From assembly GCA_050736695.1 (NCBI GenBank), contig JBOHWH010000107.1, positions 1 to 64,000 of the forward strand: a stretch of DNA of 64,000 bases, written 5' to 3'. A program made the position numbers and the translations under genes. Shown piece by piece: positions 16,680 through 25,515 of the stretch. How positions within the stretch are numbered: position 1 is the first letter of the stretch; the number at the start of each line of letters is the position of its first letter. The notes beneath the pieces were generated by a model that ran no database searches, was not told the DNA's origin, and worked only from the letters and a program-made list of their open reading frames with translations. Source of the stretch: JBARDN01 sp050736695 (GTDB lineage Bacteria; Desulfobacterota; Binatia; Binatales; Binataceae).

Positions 16680-16769
16680 CCCCTTCCGGCGCTTCGCTGC
16701 CACCCTCGCCGCACGGAGAGAGAATTTCGGTGCCTTCGGCGTCTGGTTCCCTTACCGTGCGGGAAGGGG
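16680..16769. repeat. REP-like fold-back repeat, copy 1
   Basis: Nested inverted arms are visible: CCCCTTCC (16680-16687) with GGAAGGGG (16762-16769), and CCGCACGG (16709-16716) with CCGTGCGG (16755-16762). The core TGCGGGAAGGGG, followed shortly by GGGTT, recurs in opposite orientation at 52783-52817. This marks a dispersed palindromic family in intergenic DNA. Confidence 0.45.
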
Positions 16770-16849
16770 CAGGGGTTTGGTCGCATGCTCGTTTGCGCGG
16801 TATTAGAGGCCTCACGAATCGCGCTAGACTCAAGCGGGAACTAATTCTC

Positions 16850-17224
16850 ATGAGCATGATCAAAAGACTCGATCGCCTCGACGTGGCGACAACCGACTTG
16901 GCCGGCGCGGAATCTATCTACCAAAGGAACTTCGGCTTCGCAGTATTGCGCGGCGCCGACGGCAACATAGCAACCGTAAAGGTGGGCGGCGCCGAGATTC
17001 GTCTGGCCGCGGGAAAATCGGTCACAGCGCAAATCGCAACCAACGGCGAAGGCATGTACGCCCTATGGCTGGAAGCCGAAGACGTCGAGGCGGTGGCCGC
17101 CGCTCTACGCAAATCCGGAATCAATCCGGGCGCAATTAAGGTCGAGACTGCACGCCGGGTTCTTGCGATCGATCCAAAGCTCGCGAACCAGGTTCCTCTG
17201 TATATTTTTGATCGAAAGGCCTGA
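16850..17224 (+). CDS. Small VOC-family protein
   Basis: The 124-residue product is a single VOC half-fold: IKRLDRLDVATTDLAGAESIYQRNFGF at the N-terminus and LWLEAEDVEAVAAALRKSGI before the last strand. The open frame extends 67 codons upstream through the fold-back repeat region. The ATG at 16850 fits the domain start and is preferred. Metal ligands are poorly conserved: Asp appears where the first His is common, and no clear terminal Glu is seen. It may be a binding protein rather than an enzyme. The reaction is unknown. Confidence 0.6.
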   Translation: MSMIKRLDRLDVATTDLAGAESIYQRNFGFAVLRGADGNIATVKVGGAEIRLAAGKSVTAQIATNGEGMYALWLEAEDVEAVAAALRKSGINPGAIKVETARRVLAIDPKLANQVPLYIFDRKA

Positions 17225-17398
17225 TCGCCCTTGCAGGTGCGGCAGGAATACCACCGCGATCAGCTCCATGCGAGCCGCCGCCGCGGATATGTGCCCGAGG
17301 CGCGTCACCGTTGCTCGCCGTTTTCCGGCGCGCTTGCGCATGCTAAATAACACTTCGCGGAGAAGCGGATCTGCGCGCGCTCCGCCTGAGGTTTATCG

Positions 17399-17671
17399 AT
17401 GCTGTTCGTGATAATCGGCCATGACGGCCCGGGCGGCGCGGCGCTGCGGCCGAAGCTGCGACCCGCGCATCTCGAAAACCTTCGTCCGTTCGTCAAGCGC
17501 GGCAACGTGATTATCGCGGGCCCGTTCACCGACGGCAGCGGCAGCTTGATCGTCGTCGATCTCGGCACCGAGGCTGAAGCGCGCGCGCTTGCGAACAGCG
17601 ATCCCTATTTGCTCGGCGGTGTCTTCGCGCGCGTCGAGGTCAAACCGTTCAAGCAGGTATTTCCCGAGTAG
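17399..17671 (+). CDS. YciI-family protein
   Basis: The 90-residue protein matches the YCII fold, a small ferredoxin-like domain. The opening MLFVIIGHDGPGG, the HLENLRPFVKRGNVIIAGPF segment with its conserved His (about residue 24), and LANSDPYLLGGVFARVEVKPF are all typical. Homologues include a chlorohydroquinone dehydrochlorinase, but most have unknown roles. It lies 32 bp upstream of a CoA-transferase pair on the same strand and is probably co-transcribed with it. Confidence 0.82.
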   Translation: MLFVIIGHDGPGGAALRPKLRPAHLENLRPFVKRGNVIIAGPFTDGSGSLIVVDLGTEAEARALANSDPYLLGGVFARVEVKPFKQVFPE

Positions 17672-17703
17672 TTGGAAATCCAAATTTCCCAAATGGAGTG
17701 CCG

Positions 17704-18909
17704 ATGGCGGGCGCATTATCAGATCTCAAAATTATCGAACTGGGCGAATTGGTCTCGGCTCCGTATTGCAGCAAACTGATGGCGGACATGGGCGCCGACG
17801 TCATCAAGATCGAGCGGCCCGGCGCCGGCGATCATGCACGCACCCGCGGACCGTTTCCGAAAGACGACGCGCATCCCGAAAAGAGCGGGCTCTTTCTCTA
17901 TCTGAACACCAACAAGAAAGGCATCACGCTCGATATCTCGAAGCCCGCGGGGATGCAGCTTCTCGAGCAACTTGCTAAAGGCGCTGACGTGCTGGTTCAC
18001 AACGTCACACCGCCTGAGATGGATCGCGTCGGACTCACCTGGGATCGCATGCGGCGGGTAAATCCGAATCTGGTGATGACCTCGATCGCGCCGTTTGGAC
18101 TCTCGGGTCCGTACCGGAATTTTCGCGCCGAGGATTTGACGATCTGGGCCGCGGGCGGAGTGTGTGTGCTTAACGGCAGCCCCGAGCATGCTGACCTTCC
18201 TCCACTCAAGACCTTCGGCTCGCAGGCCGGTTACCAGGGCGGCACTCATGCCGCCGCCGCCACGATGGGCGCGGTGTTCGCGCACGCGCGCGGCGAGAGT
18301 GGACAGCATGTCGAGGTCTCGGTGCAGGAAGCGCTTGCGTCGATGCTCGAGATGACCCTCGAGTACTGGCCGTACATGAAGACGATCGCGACGCGGTTAG
18401 GCCAGAAGCCGCTCCAACCGGTCGAAACGATGCAGTGCAAGGACGGCTACATCTATCTTTGCTGCATCGAGGAGCATCAGTGGCGCGGCTTCGTCGAGAT
18501 CATGGGCAATCCGGAATGGGCCAACGAAGAAATTTTCGGCGACCGTATCAAACGCGCAGTCAACTGGGACGCACTTAAAGTATTTCTTGAAGAATGGGTC
18601 AGCCACCAGACCGTGCTTGATCTGTACCGCAAGGCGCAGGCCAAGCGGGTGCCGTTCGCTCCGGTCTCGACGATGGGCGATCTGCTGAGCAATGAGCATC
18701 TGCGCGCGCGAGGGTTTTTTGTCGAGATCGCGCAGCCGGTCGCGGGCACGCACAAGTACCCCGGCGCTCCGCTCAAGTATTCGCGCACACCGTGGGAAAT
18801 CCGAACGCCCGCGCCGACGCTCGGGCAGCATAACGATGAGATCTTCGGCAAGCAGCTCGGCCTCTCCGCGGCCCGAATCGGCGAACTCAAAAACAAAGGT
18901 GTGATCTAA
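17704..18909 (+). CDS. CaiB/BaiF (class III) CoA-transferase subunit, catalytic Asp missing
   Basis: The 401-residue protein has the family III CoA-transferase start LKIIELGELVSAPYCSKLMADMGADVIKIE, the conserved segment VLVHNVTPPEMDRVGL, and the terminal APTLGQHNDEI. Active members carry an Asp that forms the acyl-anhydride intermediate, in a D-X3-G context just before a conserved HAA. Here that stretch reads QAGYQGGTHAA, with Gly at the Asp position. The next gene, two bases downstream, has the Asp. The pair therefore looks like a heteromeric enzyme such as benzylsuccinate CoA-transferase BbsEF, with this as the non-catalytic subunit. The acyl substrate is unknown. Confidence 0.85.
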   Translation: MAGALSDLKIIELGELVSAPYCSKLMADMGADVIKIERPGAGDHARTRGPFPKDDAHPEKSGLFLYLNTNKKGITLDISKPAGMQLLEQLAKGADVLVHNVTPPEMDRVGLTWDRMRRVNPNLVMTSIAPFGLSGPYRNFRAEDLTIWAAGGVCVLNGSPEHADLPPLKTFGSQAGYQGGTHAAAATMGAVFAHARGESGQHVEVSVQEALASMLEMTLEYWPYMKTIATRLGQKPLQPVETMQCKDGYIYLCCIEEHQWRGFVEIMGNPEWANEEIFGDRIKRAVNWDALKVFLEEWVSHQTVLDLYRKAQAKRVPFAPVSTMGDLLSNEHLRARGFFVEIAQPVAGTHKYPGAPLKYSRTPWEIRTPAPTLGQHNDEIFGKQLGLSAARIGELKNKGVI

Positions 18910-18911
18910 CG

Positions 18912-20153
18912 ATGCCCAAGCCACCGCTTTCGGGAATCAAAATTTGCGACTTCACCTGGGTCTGGGCCGGCCCGTATTGCACTTTGCAGCTCGCGCACAT
19001 GGGCGCCGAGGTCGTGCGCATCGAAACCAAAACCCGGCCCTGCGTCACGCGGCTGCTGCCGCCGTGGCCCGATGGAGTTTTCGACGGACTCAACAAGTCC
19101 GGCTACTTCAATCAATACAACCAGGGCAAGAAATCGCTGTCGCTGAATTTCAAGCATCCCGAGGCGAAGGAAATTGCGTGGCGCTTGATCAAGCAGTCCG
19201 ACGTCGTGATCAATAATTTCGCGGCCGGCGTGATCGACAAGATGGGTTTCGGCCACGACGAGGTCAAAAAAGTCCGCCCCGATATCGTGATGATCTCGCT
19301 CAACGGCTACGGCGACACCGGACCGTATCGCGAGTACGTCGCCTACGGACCCGCCCAGGTTCCGCTCTCGGGACTTTCCTCGCTCACCGGATACAAGGGG
19401 TTTCCTCCGATGCACGCCGGGTTCAGTTACGCCGATCCCAACGCCGGCGTGCACGCCGCGTTCGCGATTCTCACCGCGTTGTATCATCGCCAAAGGACCG
19501 GCGAGGGTCAGTACATCGACATGAGCCAGTGGGAATGCGCGATGGACGTGCTGGCGGAGGGAATCCTCGAATACACGATGAACGATCGCGAGCCGGTGCG
19601 CAGCGGAAATGTTGATCCGTTCATGGCGCCGCATGGAATCTTCCGCTGCCAGGACTTGCCGGAAAAAATTATGGACGTGACGATCGACCAGTGGGTGTCG
19701 ATTGTGTGCGCCACCGACAACGAATGGGCGCGGCTTGCGCGCGCAATCGGCAAGCCCGAACTCGCCACGGACTTGCGCTTCAAAACCTTCGCCGCGCGCA
19801 AGCAAAACGAAGCCTCGCTCGAAGCGATACTCACCGAATGGACTTCCAAGCGCCGCGTCGCCCACGTCGTCGATACTCTCCAGGCCGCGGGCGTTGCCGC
19901 GGGTGCATGCGCCGACAGCAAATATCTGTGCGAGGATCCGAATCTCGCAGCGCGCAAATACTGGGTCGAGCTCGAGCATCCTGAAGTCGGCGTGCGGCGC
20001 CACGCGGGAATCCCGTGGCGGATGAGCGAGACGCCGTGCGAAGTAAAAAGTCCGGCACCGTGCCTCGGACAGCATACCGATCAGGTGCTCGCCACGCTCG
20101 GCTACGGCGAAGCGGAAATCGCGGCGCTGCACAAAAAGGGCGCGCTCGACTGA
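18912..20153 (+). CDS. CaiB/BaiF (class III) CoA-transferase, catalytic subunit
   Basis: The 413-residue protein begins ICDFTWVWAGPYCTLQLAHMGAEVVRIE and contains the catalytic motif YADPNAGVHAA with D175 in the position that becomes acylated in family III CoA-transferases. A typical C-terminus (CLGQHTDQVLATLGY) follows. It lies two bases after the subunit lacking this Asp, implying coupled translation and a heteromeric enzyme moving CoA between carboxylic acids. Neighbours (SMP-30-like lactonase, VOC and YciI proteins) suggest organic-acid or aromatic catabolism but do not identify the substrate. Confidence 0.9.
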   Translation: MPKPPLSGIKICDFTWVWAGPYCTLQLAHMGAEVVRIETKTRPCVTRLLPPWPDGVFDGLNKSGYFNQYNQGKKSLSLNFKHPEAKEIAWRLIKQSDVVINNFAAGVIDKMGFGHDEVKKVRPDIVMISLNGYGDTGPYREYVAYGPAQVPLSGLSSLTGYKGFPPMHAGFSYADPNAGVHAAFAILTALYHRQRTGEGQYIDMSQWECAMDVLAEGILEYTMNDREPVRSGNVDPFMAPHGIFRCQDLPEKIMDVTIDQWVSIVCATDNEWARLARAIGKPELATDLRFKTFAARKQNEASLEAILTEWTSKRRVAHVVDTLQAAGVAAGACADSKYLCEDPNLAARKYWVELEHPEVGVRRHAGIPWRMSETPCEVKSPAPCLGQHTDQVLATLGYGEAEIAALHKKGALD

Positions 20154-20180
20154 GCGCCGACTGCGACCAAGGAGGCGGCG

Positions 20181-21029
20181 ATGCGCACGCTTACGACTCT
20201 GCTGGACGGACTCAGATTCGGCGAGGGGCCTCGCTGGCATGACGGGAAACTCTACTTTTCCGACATGCACGCCGACCATGTGATGACGGTGGACCTCGAA
20301 GGAGGCGCTAGCGTCGTGTGCGAGGTGCCGAACAATCCTTCGGGCCTCGGATGGCTTCCTGACGGCGCGATGCTCGTCGTCTCCATGACCGATCGCAAAC
20401 TGATGCGCATGGAGCGTGGCGGCGGCCCGCTGAAAGTCCACGCCGATCTGTCGGCGCTCGCGCCGTTTCACTGTAACGACATGGTGGTTGACGCTAAGGG
20501 CCGCGCATACGTCGGCAACTTCGGCTACGATCTTCACAAGGGCGAAAAGCCGCGCAGTACGGTGCTGATCATGGTTACGCCGGAAGGAAAAGCGCGTGCG
20601 GTCGCCGACGATCTGATGTTCCCCAATGGCACGGTGATCACGCCCGGGGGTAAGACGCTCATTGTCGGCGAATCGTTCGGGCGGCGTCTGACTGCGTTCG
20701 ATATCGCGGCGGATGGGTCGCTTGCAAATCGGAGAATGTGGGCCGATCTGGAAAAAAATGTTCCCGACGGAATCGCGCTCGATGCGGAAGGCGCGATTTG
20801 GGTCGCCAGTCCCACGCAATCGGAAGTCATTCGCGTGAAAGAAGGCGGTGAGGTCACCGAGCGAATCAAAGTCGCGTCCGACGCGTTCGCCTGCATGCTG
20901 GGCGGCCCCGATCGCAAGACGCTGTTCGTGCTGACCTCGGCCTCATCGAATCCGGACGAATGCCGCGCCAAAGCGAGCGCGAAGATCGAAATCACAAAGG
21001 TGGATGTACCCGGCGCCGGCCTGCCGTAA
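20181..21029 (+). CDS. SMP-30/gluconolactonase/LRE-like beta-propeller protein
   Basis: The 282-residue protein is a six-bladed beta-propeller of the SMP-30 family. The family's GEGPRWHDGKLYFSDM opening supplies the metal-binding Glu (residue about 15). HCNDMVVDAKGRAYVGNFGYD and PDGIALDAEGAIWVAS supply the conserved Asn and Asp ligands. Members hydrolyse lactones using a divalent metal. An ideal AGGAGG precedes the ATG, 27 bp after the CoA-transferase pair, suggesting one operon. A lactone intermediate in the same catabolic route is plausible but unproven. Confidence 0.87.
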   Translation: MRTLTTLLDGLRFGEGPRWHDGKLYFSDMHADHVMTVDLEGGASVVCEVPNNPSGLGWLPDGAMLVVSMTDRKLMRMERGGGPLKVHADLSALAPFHCNDMVVDAKGRAYVGNFGYDLHKGEKPRSTVLIMVTPEGKARAVADDLMFPNGTVITPGGKTLIVGESFGRRLTAFDIAADGSLANRRMWADLEKNVPDGIALDAEGAIWVASPTQSEVIRVKEGGEVTERIKVASDAFACMLGGPDRKTLFVLTSASSNPDECRAKASAKIEITKVDVPGAGLP

Positions 21030-21070
21030 CCGCTGGTCTGGCGGCGCGCGAAGTGGCGTAATTATAAGCG

Positions 21071-22390
21071 ATGAGCATGAACGGAAATTCTGAAATGTTT
21101 TCCGCACGGCGCCGCCGCTTCCTTGATGCGATCGGCGCGGGCGCGACCGCGGTCCTGCCGAGCGCGCCGGCCGCATATCGGTCGGGTGATGTCGAATTCA
21201 TCTACCGACAGGACAATGATTTCTACTACCTGACGGGCTTCGAGGAACCCGAGTCGGTCGCAGTGTTCTCGCCCGGGCATCCCGACGGCGAGTTCGTGAT
21301 GTTCGTGCGGCCGCGTGACAAGGACCGCGAGACTTGGACCGGCAAACGGGCGGGGGTCGAAGGCGCGATGATCGATTACGGCGCCGACAAAGCCTACGCC
21401 GCCGATGAGCTCGAGAAGATCCTCCCGCGCTATCTGGAAAAGACCGAGCGGCTACACTATCCGATCGGACGCAACGAGAACCTCGACCCGCGGGTGATGA
21501 AGCTCGCGCAGCACTCCAGCGCGATGCGTCCGCGGCTGGGTTCGGGCCCATACGCGATTTACGATCCGCGCGAGATCATCCACGAAGCGCGGTTACACAA
21601 GGAACCGGCCGAGCTCGATCTGATGCGCCGCGCGATCGAGATCTCGGGCCATGCGCACGAGCGCGCGATGCGCATGGCGCGCGGCGGGATGCGCGAATGG
21701 CAGATCGAAGCCGAAGTCGACTACGCGTTTCGCTCGCGCGGCGCCACCGGCCCAAGCTACCCGTCGATAGTCGCCTCCGGACCCAACGCCGCGATCCTGC
21801 ATCACATCCAGAACCGCCGCGAGATGCGCACCGGTGAGCTGCTGCTAATCGACGCCGGATGCGAGTACGATTTCTACGCTTCCGATGTCACCCGTACCTT
21901 TCCGATCGGCGCGCGATTCACCGCGCTGCAGAAGGAACTCTACGAGATCGTACTCGTTGCGCAAGCGCGGGCGATCGACCAGGTGAAACCAGGTGCGCGC
22001 TTCGACGATCCTCACGAGGCGGCACTGCGCGTGCTGGTTGACGGGATGCGCTCGCTCGGGTTGGTCAAGGGAACCGCCGAGGAAATTATCGAATCGGGAT
22101 CGTACCGCCGTTATTACATGCATCGCACCAGCCACTGGCTCGGGATGGACGTTCACGACGTCGGCCTGTACCGCGTCGGAGGCGAGTCGCGCGGACTCGA
22201 ACCCGGGATGGTGCTGACGGTTGAGCCCGGGATCTATATCGACGCCGAGGACGGCTCAGCGCCCGCGCCGATGCGCGGCGTCGGCATCCGGATCGAAGAC
22301 GACGTGCTCGTCACCGCGGGCGGGTATGAGGTAATGACCGCCGCGATCCCGAAACAAGTCGCCGGGATCGAGGCTCTCACCGCGGCGTAA
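21071..22390 (+). CDS. pepP: Xaa-Pro aminopeptidase (aminopeptidase P type)
   Basis: The 439-residue protein removes N-terminal residues from peptides with proline in second position. The N-terminal domain (residues 1-170) has FYYLTGFEEPESVAVF, typical of AMP_N. The C-terminal pita-bread peptidase domain holds the dinuclear metal ligands: Asp in LLIDAGCEYDFYASDVTRTF (two Asp), His in HRTSHWLGMDVHDVG, Glu in LTVEPGIYI and Glu in GIRIEDDVLV. All five ligands are present and the length matches E. coli PepP. It is cytoplasmic. ATG at 21077 is an equally possible start. Confidence 0.93.
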   Translation: MSMNGNSEMFSARRRRFLDAIGAGATAVLPSAPAAYRSGDVEFIYRQDNDFYYLTGFEEPESVAVFSPGHPDGEFVMFVRPRDKDRETWTGKRAGVEGAMIDYGADKAYAADELEKILPRYLEKTERLHYPIGRNENLDPRVMKLAQHSSAMRPRLGSGPYAIYDPREIIHEARLHKEPAELDLMRRAIEISGHAHERAMRMARGGMREWQIEAEVDYAFRSRGATGPSYPSIVASGPNAAILHHIQNRREMRTGELLLIDAGCEYDFYASDVTRTFPIGARFTALQKELYEIVLVAQARAIDQVKPGARFDDPHEAALRVLVDGMRSLGLVKGTAEEIIESGSYRRYYMHRTSHWLGMDVHDVGLYRVGGESRGLEPGMVLTVEPGIYIDAEDGSAPAPMRGVGIRIEDDVLVTAGGYEVMTAAIPKQVAGIEALTAA

Positions 22391-22438
22391 CTGACTATTG
22401 TTTTGACTATTGCGGCCGCAGGGCTGGCTATCGGCCGA

Positions 22439-22681
22439 TCATGAGCATGCGGCGCGCGTGTTGTCGCACTGGACTATGCAATTACCTATCAGGTTGCGGC
22501 AGTAGTATTCCTCGTTGCCGTGCAACTGACAGATTTGGTATTGGCGCTGACATTCTGAGCGGCACAGCACCTGCGCTGTCTCGCATCGGCGCACCGCGCA
22601 TCCGGATAGAGCGCCGACCACGGCGAAGATCGATGCGAGTGCGGGTAGCGAAAGGCCTTTTGGGATCTGATCGCAGCGCAT
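22439..22681 (-). CDS. Small cysteine-rich lipoprotein, hypothetical
   Basis: An 80-residue frame with a lipoprotein signal: a hydrophobic core LASIFAVVGA followed by the lipobox LSGC at about residue 28. The mature part of about 53 residues has seven further cysteines in a spaced array (RRCETAQVLC, SECQRQYQIC, YYCRNLIGNC, QCDN, AAC), which could form disulfides in the periplasm. No family was recognised. The lipobox plus cysteine pattern argues for a real gene despite small size; overlapping frames in other phases show no such features. Confidence 0.55.
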   Translation of the reverse strand: MRCDQIPKGLSLPALASIFAVVGALSGCAVRRCETAQVLCRSECQRQYQICQLHGNEEYYCRNLIGNCIVQCDNTRAACS

Positions 22682-22740
22682 AGTGCTTGCCTTTACGCTT
22701 GGCCTTTCTTCCTTTCTGCTTGGACAAGGGAATTAACTAA

Positions 22741-23625
22741 TTAGAGTTCCAGGGCGCTGGCGGAACCTACTATTGTTTTGGTGCCGTCGGACTTGTCGCA
22801 CCAGACTTCGACTTCGGCGCGCGTGCGCTTCCCCTCGGGTTTGCGTTCGATGATTGCGCCGCGCGGGCCGGTCGTGTCGTTGCCCCACAAGACGTTGACC
22901 AGGCGCAGATCCATCCTTCCGCCGTACAGAAACCCGACGCCGAATCGGCGCGTCATTAACTCGGAGACCAGGCACACCGAGAGCATTCCCTGGACCACGA
23001 TTTCCGGGAAGCCAAGCTCCACCGCCTTCTGGCGATCGTTGTGATAGTTGAGAGCCGGTCCAGAAAACGCGAGGCACATTTCCTCGGTAATAGTGCGCAT
23101 CGGAGCCGCGATCGCTTCGCCGCCGCGCTCTCCGATATGGAACGAGCGTTTGGAGTCTTTTTCGCGCGACTTATCGACGACGAAGGACTCTTTCTTTGTT
23201 TGCCCGGGGAGCAGGAAGCTCTGATGCGTTCTACTGCGCGAGACAATCTGTCCGGCCGCGTTGCTGACAAGTACTTCGTTGACTACGTATTCGCGGTCGC
23301 GCTTGGTGTAACGGTCAACGATTAACGAGCGAGTAGTCAGTCGCTCGCCGACCATCACCGGCCCGAATATTTCCCATTCCTGCCGAGCGTGCAGGTTGCC
23401 GTATATATTCGGCAAATACCATTGCAAAGTCTTGTATACAGCGGAGTGCAGGATCAGCGCCGGAGCGACCGGTCCGCCAAGCGGCGAACGATCGCGGTAC
23501 CACGGATTATCGTCGCCGGTTCCGGCGATGTACGTCGCGACGGTTTTGGGCGTGATGTCGTAGCTGACACCGCCGTAGTCGCGGCCGACATATCTTTCGT
23601 CGCCAGAAAAAGTATTATCGCTCAT
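22741..23625 (-). CDS. MaoC-family (R)-specific enoyl-CoA hydratase/dehydratase, double hot-dog
   Basis: The 294-residue protein has two hot-dog domains, as in eukaryotic-type hydratase 2. Residues about 1-135 form the degenerate N-terminal MaoC domain; about 150-290 form the second, with ALNYHNDRQKAVELGFPEIVVQGML matching the hydratase 2 motif (catalytic Asp/His region). The ATG at 23625 follows GAGGA; an upstream extension of 53 codons lacks domain features. Such enzymes hydrate enoyl-CoA esters in fatty acid or sterol degradation. It heads a run with a thioesterase and a DsbA-fold isomerase on the same strand. Confidence 0.85.
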   Translation of the reverse strand: MSDNTFSGDERYVGRDYGGVSYDITPKTVATYIAGTGDDNPWYRDRSPLGGPVAPALILHSAVYKTLQWYLPNIYGNLHARQEWEIFGPVMVGERLTTRSLIVDRYTKRDREYVVNEVLVSNAAGQIVSRSRTHQSFLLPGQTKKESFVVDKSREKDSKRSFHIGERGGEAIAAPMRTITEEMCLAFSGPALNYHNDRQKAVELGFPEIVVQGMLSVCLVSELMTRRFGVGFLYGGRMDLRLVNVLWGNDTTGPRGAIIERKPEGKRTRAEVEVWCDKSDGTKTIVGSASALEL

Positions 23626-23648
23626 CGGAGTCCTCGTGCGGATCGCAT

Positions 23649-24044
23649 TCAGGATTTCTGCTTGGCCTTGAGCCGCTCGCTGAACTTGGCCGCGTCGATT
23701 GCCGCACGGCGATGAGTCCCCGAGCCGATCTGCTCGGTCTCGTCGAAAGCGCGGACGTTGAATTCGAGCCGGCGCCCCTGGCAAGTGATAACCTCGGCTT
23801 CCGCGCGGACGCGATGGCCCGGCGGAGTCGCCGCCAGATGCTGCACATCGATAGACATCCCGACCGAGCTTTCGCCCGGCTCAAGATATCCCCGCATCGC
23901 ATCCATCGCGGCCAGCTCCATCATCGAGACCAGCGAGGGTGTGGACAGGACCGGCGCGAGTGTGGACTCGATCCGGCTCGCCAGATGCTCGGGGCCGATT
24001 AGCCGGGAGAAAGTACCGATGGTGCCGATTGGTATTGGTTTCAT
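23649..24044 (-). CDS. Hot-dog thioesterase, fluoroacetyl-CoA thioesterase (FlK)-like
   Basis: The 131-residue protein resembles the FlK-type thioesterase family. LSTPSLVSMMELAAMDAM (Thr and Glu about residues 35-43) and VGMSIDVQHLAATPPGHRVRAEAEV (with His) match the Thr-Glu-His catalytic region of that group. It would hydrolyse a small or branched acyl-CoA in the cytoplasm. GAAAGGAAAT precedes the ATG. The gene lies 23 bp upstream of the MaoC gene and 23 bp downstream of the isomerase, indicating one operon. Confidence 0.82.
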   Translation of the reverse strand: MKPIPIGTIGTFSRLIGPEHLASRIESTLAPVLSTPSLVSMMELAAMDAMRGYLEPGESSVGMSIDVQHLAATPPGHRVRAEAEVITCQGRRLEFNVRAFDETEQIGSGTHRRAAIDAAKFSERLKAKQKS

Positions 24045-24067
24045 GATTTCCTTTCGGCGCGGACGAT

Positions 24068-24679
24068 TCAGCCGGAGCGCCTCAGGCTCATCGCGTCGAG
24101 CTTCTTCGCGATCCATTCGACGCGGTCGTTGCCCCAGAACGGTTCGCCCGCAACGATCATTGTTGGGACGCCAAAGACTCCCTCGCGTTCGGCTTCCTCG
24201 GCGGCGGCCTGCAGCTCGCGCGGCCCGTCGCCGAGGACGTACTTCGCGAAACCCGCGGCGTCGAGGCCGACTTCCGCCATCACCTTGGCCAGGGCGGAGC
24301 CGTCCTCGATATCGAGCTCGCGTTTGAAGAAGCGCTCGAATACTCGGTCGGAGTAGGGGCGGAACTTGCCGTGCCGATCAGCCCACATGCCGCTCATCAG
24401 CGAAAGGCGCGAGTCGAAAATCTTTTGCGGTCCGCGCAGGACGAGTCCGCGCGCGTTCGCGTAGCGCCGCGCGTCGAGGTAGAGGTAGCGGACCTTGCGC
24501 CAGTTGCGTTCGTCGCGCTGATCGAGCGTGCCGCCGAAAGCACCCTTGATGTTCAGCTCCAGCGGGATGCAGCGAAGCGCGATCCGGTAGGCCTTTTCGA
24601 GGTCGTACATCGGCTGCATCGCCAGGTACGTGAACGGACTTTTGTAATCGTAGTAGAGGTTTACAATTTCGTCGGCCAT
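24068..24679 (-). CDS. DsbA-fold 2-hydroxychromene-2-carboxylate isomerase / kappa-GST-like protein
   Basis: The 203-residue protein has the kappa-class thioredoxin fold with a helical insert. The N-terminal motif YYDYKSPFTYLAMQ has Ser in the catalytic position used to bind glutathione thiolate, and no CXXC. GVFGVPTMIVAGEPFWGNDRVEW near the C-terminus supplies the cis-Pro and is diagnostic for this group. NahD-type members isomerise 2-hydroxychromene-2-carboxylate in naphthalene breakdown using glutathione; many homologues have other, unknown substrates. Gene context (MaoC, thioesterase) points to catabolism. Confidence 0.82.
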   Translation of the reverse strand: MADEIVNLYYDYKSPFTYLAMQPMYDLEKAYRIALRCIPLELNIKGAFGGTLDQRDERNWRKVRYLYLDARRYANARGLVLRGPQKIFDSRLSLMSGMWADRHGKFRPYSDRVFERFFKRELDIEDGSALAKVMAEVGLDAAGFAKYVLGDGPRELQAAAEEAEREGVFGVPTMIVAGEPFWGNDRVEWIAKKLDAMSLRRSG

Positions 24680-24743
24680 CGCATCACCGTTTCAACCGAT
24701 AGCCTAAATCGCGGGTACAAAAAAGCGCCGCGCACCGCTTATG

Positions 24744-25064
24744 CTACTCGGTTCCGGCGTTGCGGGTCAGGTAGTCGAGGATCGTCCGGCGCTGCTGGTC
24801 GGTTAGCGGCGCAACGCCTAACTGCCGCATCTTCACCTGCATCGCGTCGACCTGCACTGCCCACATCGCAGAGGTCATCGTGCGCGGATTGTACGGCGTA
24901 TGACATTGACCGCATCGCGATTGATACAACGCGGCGTCGGGCGACCCGGTCTCCGGCAGCGCCGCGCGATGCGCACATCCTGCGAGCGCCAGCATCGCGA
25001 TTGCTATCGCGACCAGCACCGCGCGCCACGATGCGGATGGTTCAGTTCTTCTCGATGCGCGCAT
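24744..25064 (-). CDS. Monoheme cytochrome c lipoprotein
   Basis: The 106-residue product has a lipoprotein signal (LVAIAIAMLALAGC, lipobox LAGC) and a single heme motif CGQCH in a class I cytochrome module; MQVKMRQLGVAPLTDQQRRTILDYL matches the C-terminal helix of such domains, with nearby Met residues as possible axial ligand. It would be tethered on the periplasmic face and carry electrons. The ATG at 25064 overlaps the end of the HIT gene; a TTG at 25082 is an alternative start. Neither has a strong ribosome site, suggesting translational coupling. Confidence 0.8.
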   Translation of the reverse strand: MRASRRTEPSASWRAVLVAIAIAMLALAGCAHRAALPETGSPDAALYQSRCGQCHTPYNPRTMTSAMWAVQVDAMQVKMRQLGVAPLTDQQRRTILDYLTRNAGTE

Positions 25065-25515
25065 CAGGAAATCGGGCGGCAATCTGTTCGCGCAGCGATT
25101 CTATCAACGAGGTTCGGTCGGCCTGTGGCAGAGTGGCTTTGCGTTCGGCCTCGGGCCGCACCCAGACCGGACTGCGGCGCAGCTCATCGCTCTCGTAGCG
25201 AGGAAATATATGCCAATGCACATGAGGCTCGGCGTTGCCGAGGCATTCGTAATTTAATTTCCACGGCTTGGTGACCGACGCGATCGCTTCCGCAACCAGG
25301 CGCAGCTCCTCGAACAGCATGCGCGCCTCGTCGGGCGGCATCAGAAAGATTTCGCTCGCGTGCGTCTTCGCCAGCATCACGCAGTACCCGCGATAGAACT
25401 GCGCATCGCCCAGGATCACGTAACAGTTCGCGAGCTCGGCAACGAAGTCGTCGAATTTGCGCGCCTTGATTCGATCGATAAGCGCGCAGATGCCGCATCG
25501 CGGATGGGCGCTCAT
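25042..25515 (-). CDS. HIT-family nucleotide hydrolase/transferase
   Basis: The 157-residue protein has the histidine-triad motif HVHWHIFP (about residues 97-104) and an N-terminal CGIC pair likely to bind zinc, as in Fhit/GalT-related HIT enzymes. It probably hydrolyses dinucleoside polyphosphates or nucleoside phosphoramidates in the cytoplasm. Its start overlaps the stop of the dCMP deaminase gene by four bases (ATGA), and its end overlaps the cytochrome c gene, so all three are likely co-translated. Confidence 0.9.
   Translation of the reverse strand: MSAHPRCGICALIDRIKARKFDDFVAELANCYVILGDAQFYRGYCVMLAKTHASEIFLMPPDEARMLFEELRLVAEAIASVTKPWKLNYECLGNAEPHVHWHIFPRYESDELRRSPVWVRPEAERKATLPQADRTSLIESLREQIAARFPDARIEKN

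Noticed and set aside
18906..20819. Long minus-strand open frame (637 codons)
   Set aside because: It lies antisense to the CoA-transferase and SMP-30 genes and is compositionally a shadow of their GC-rich codons; it has no domain.
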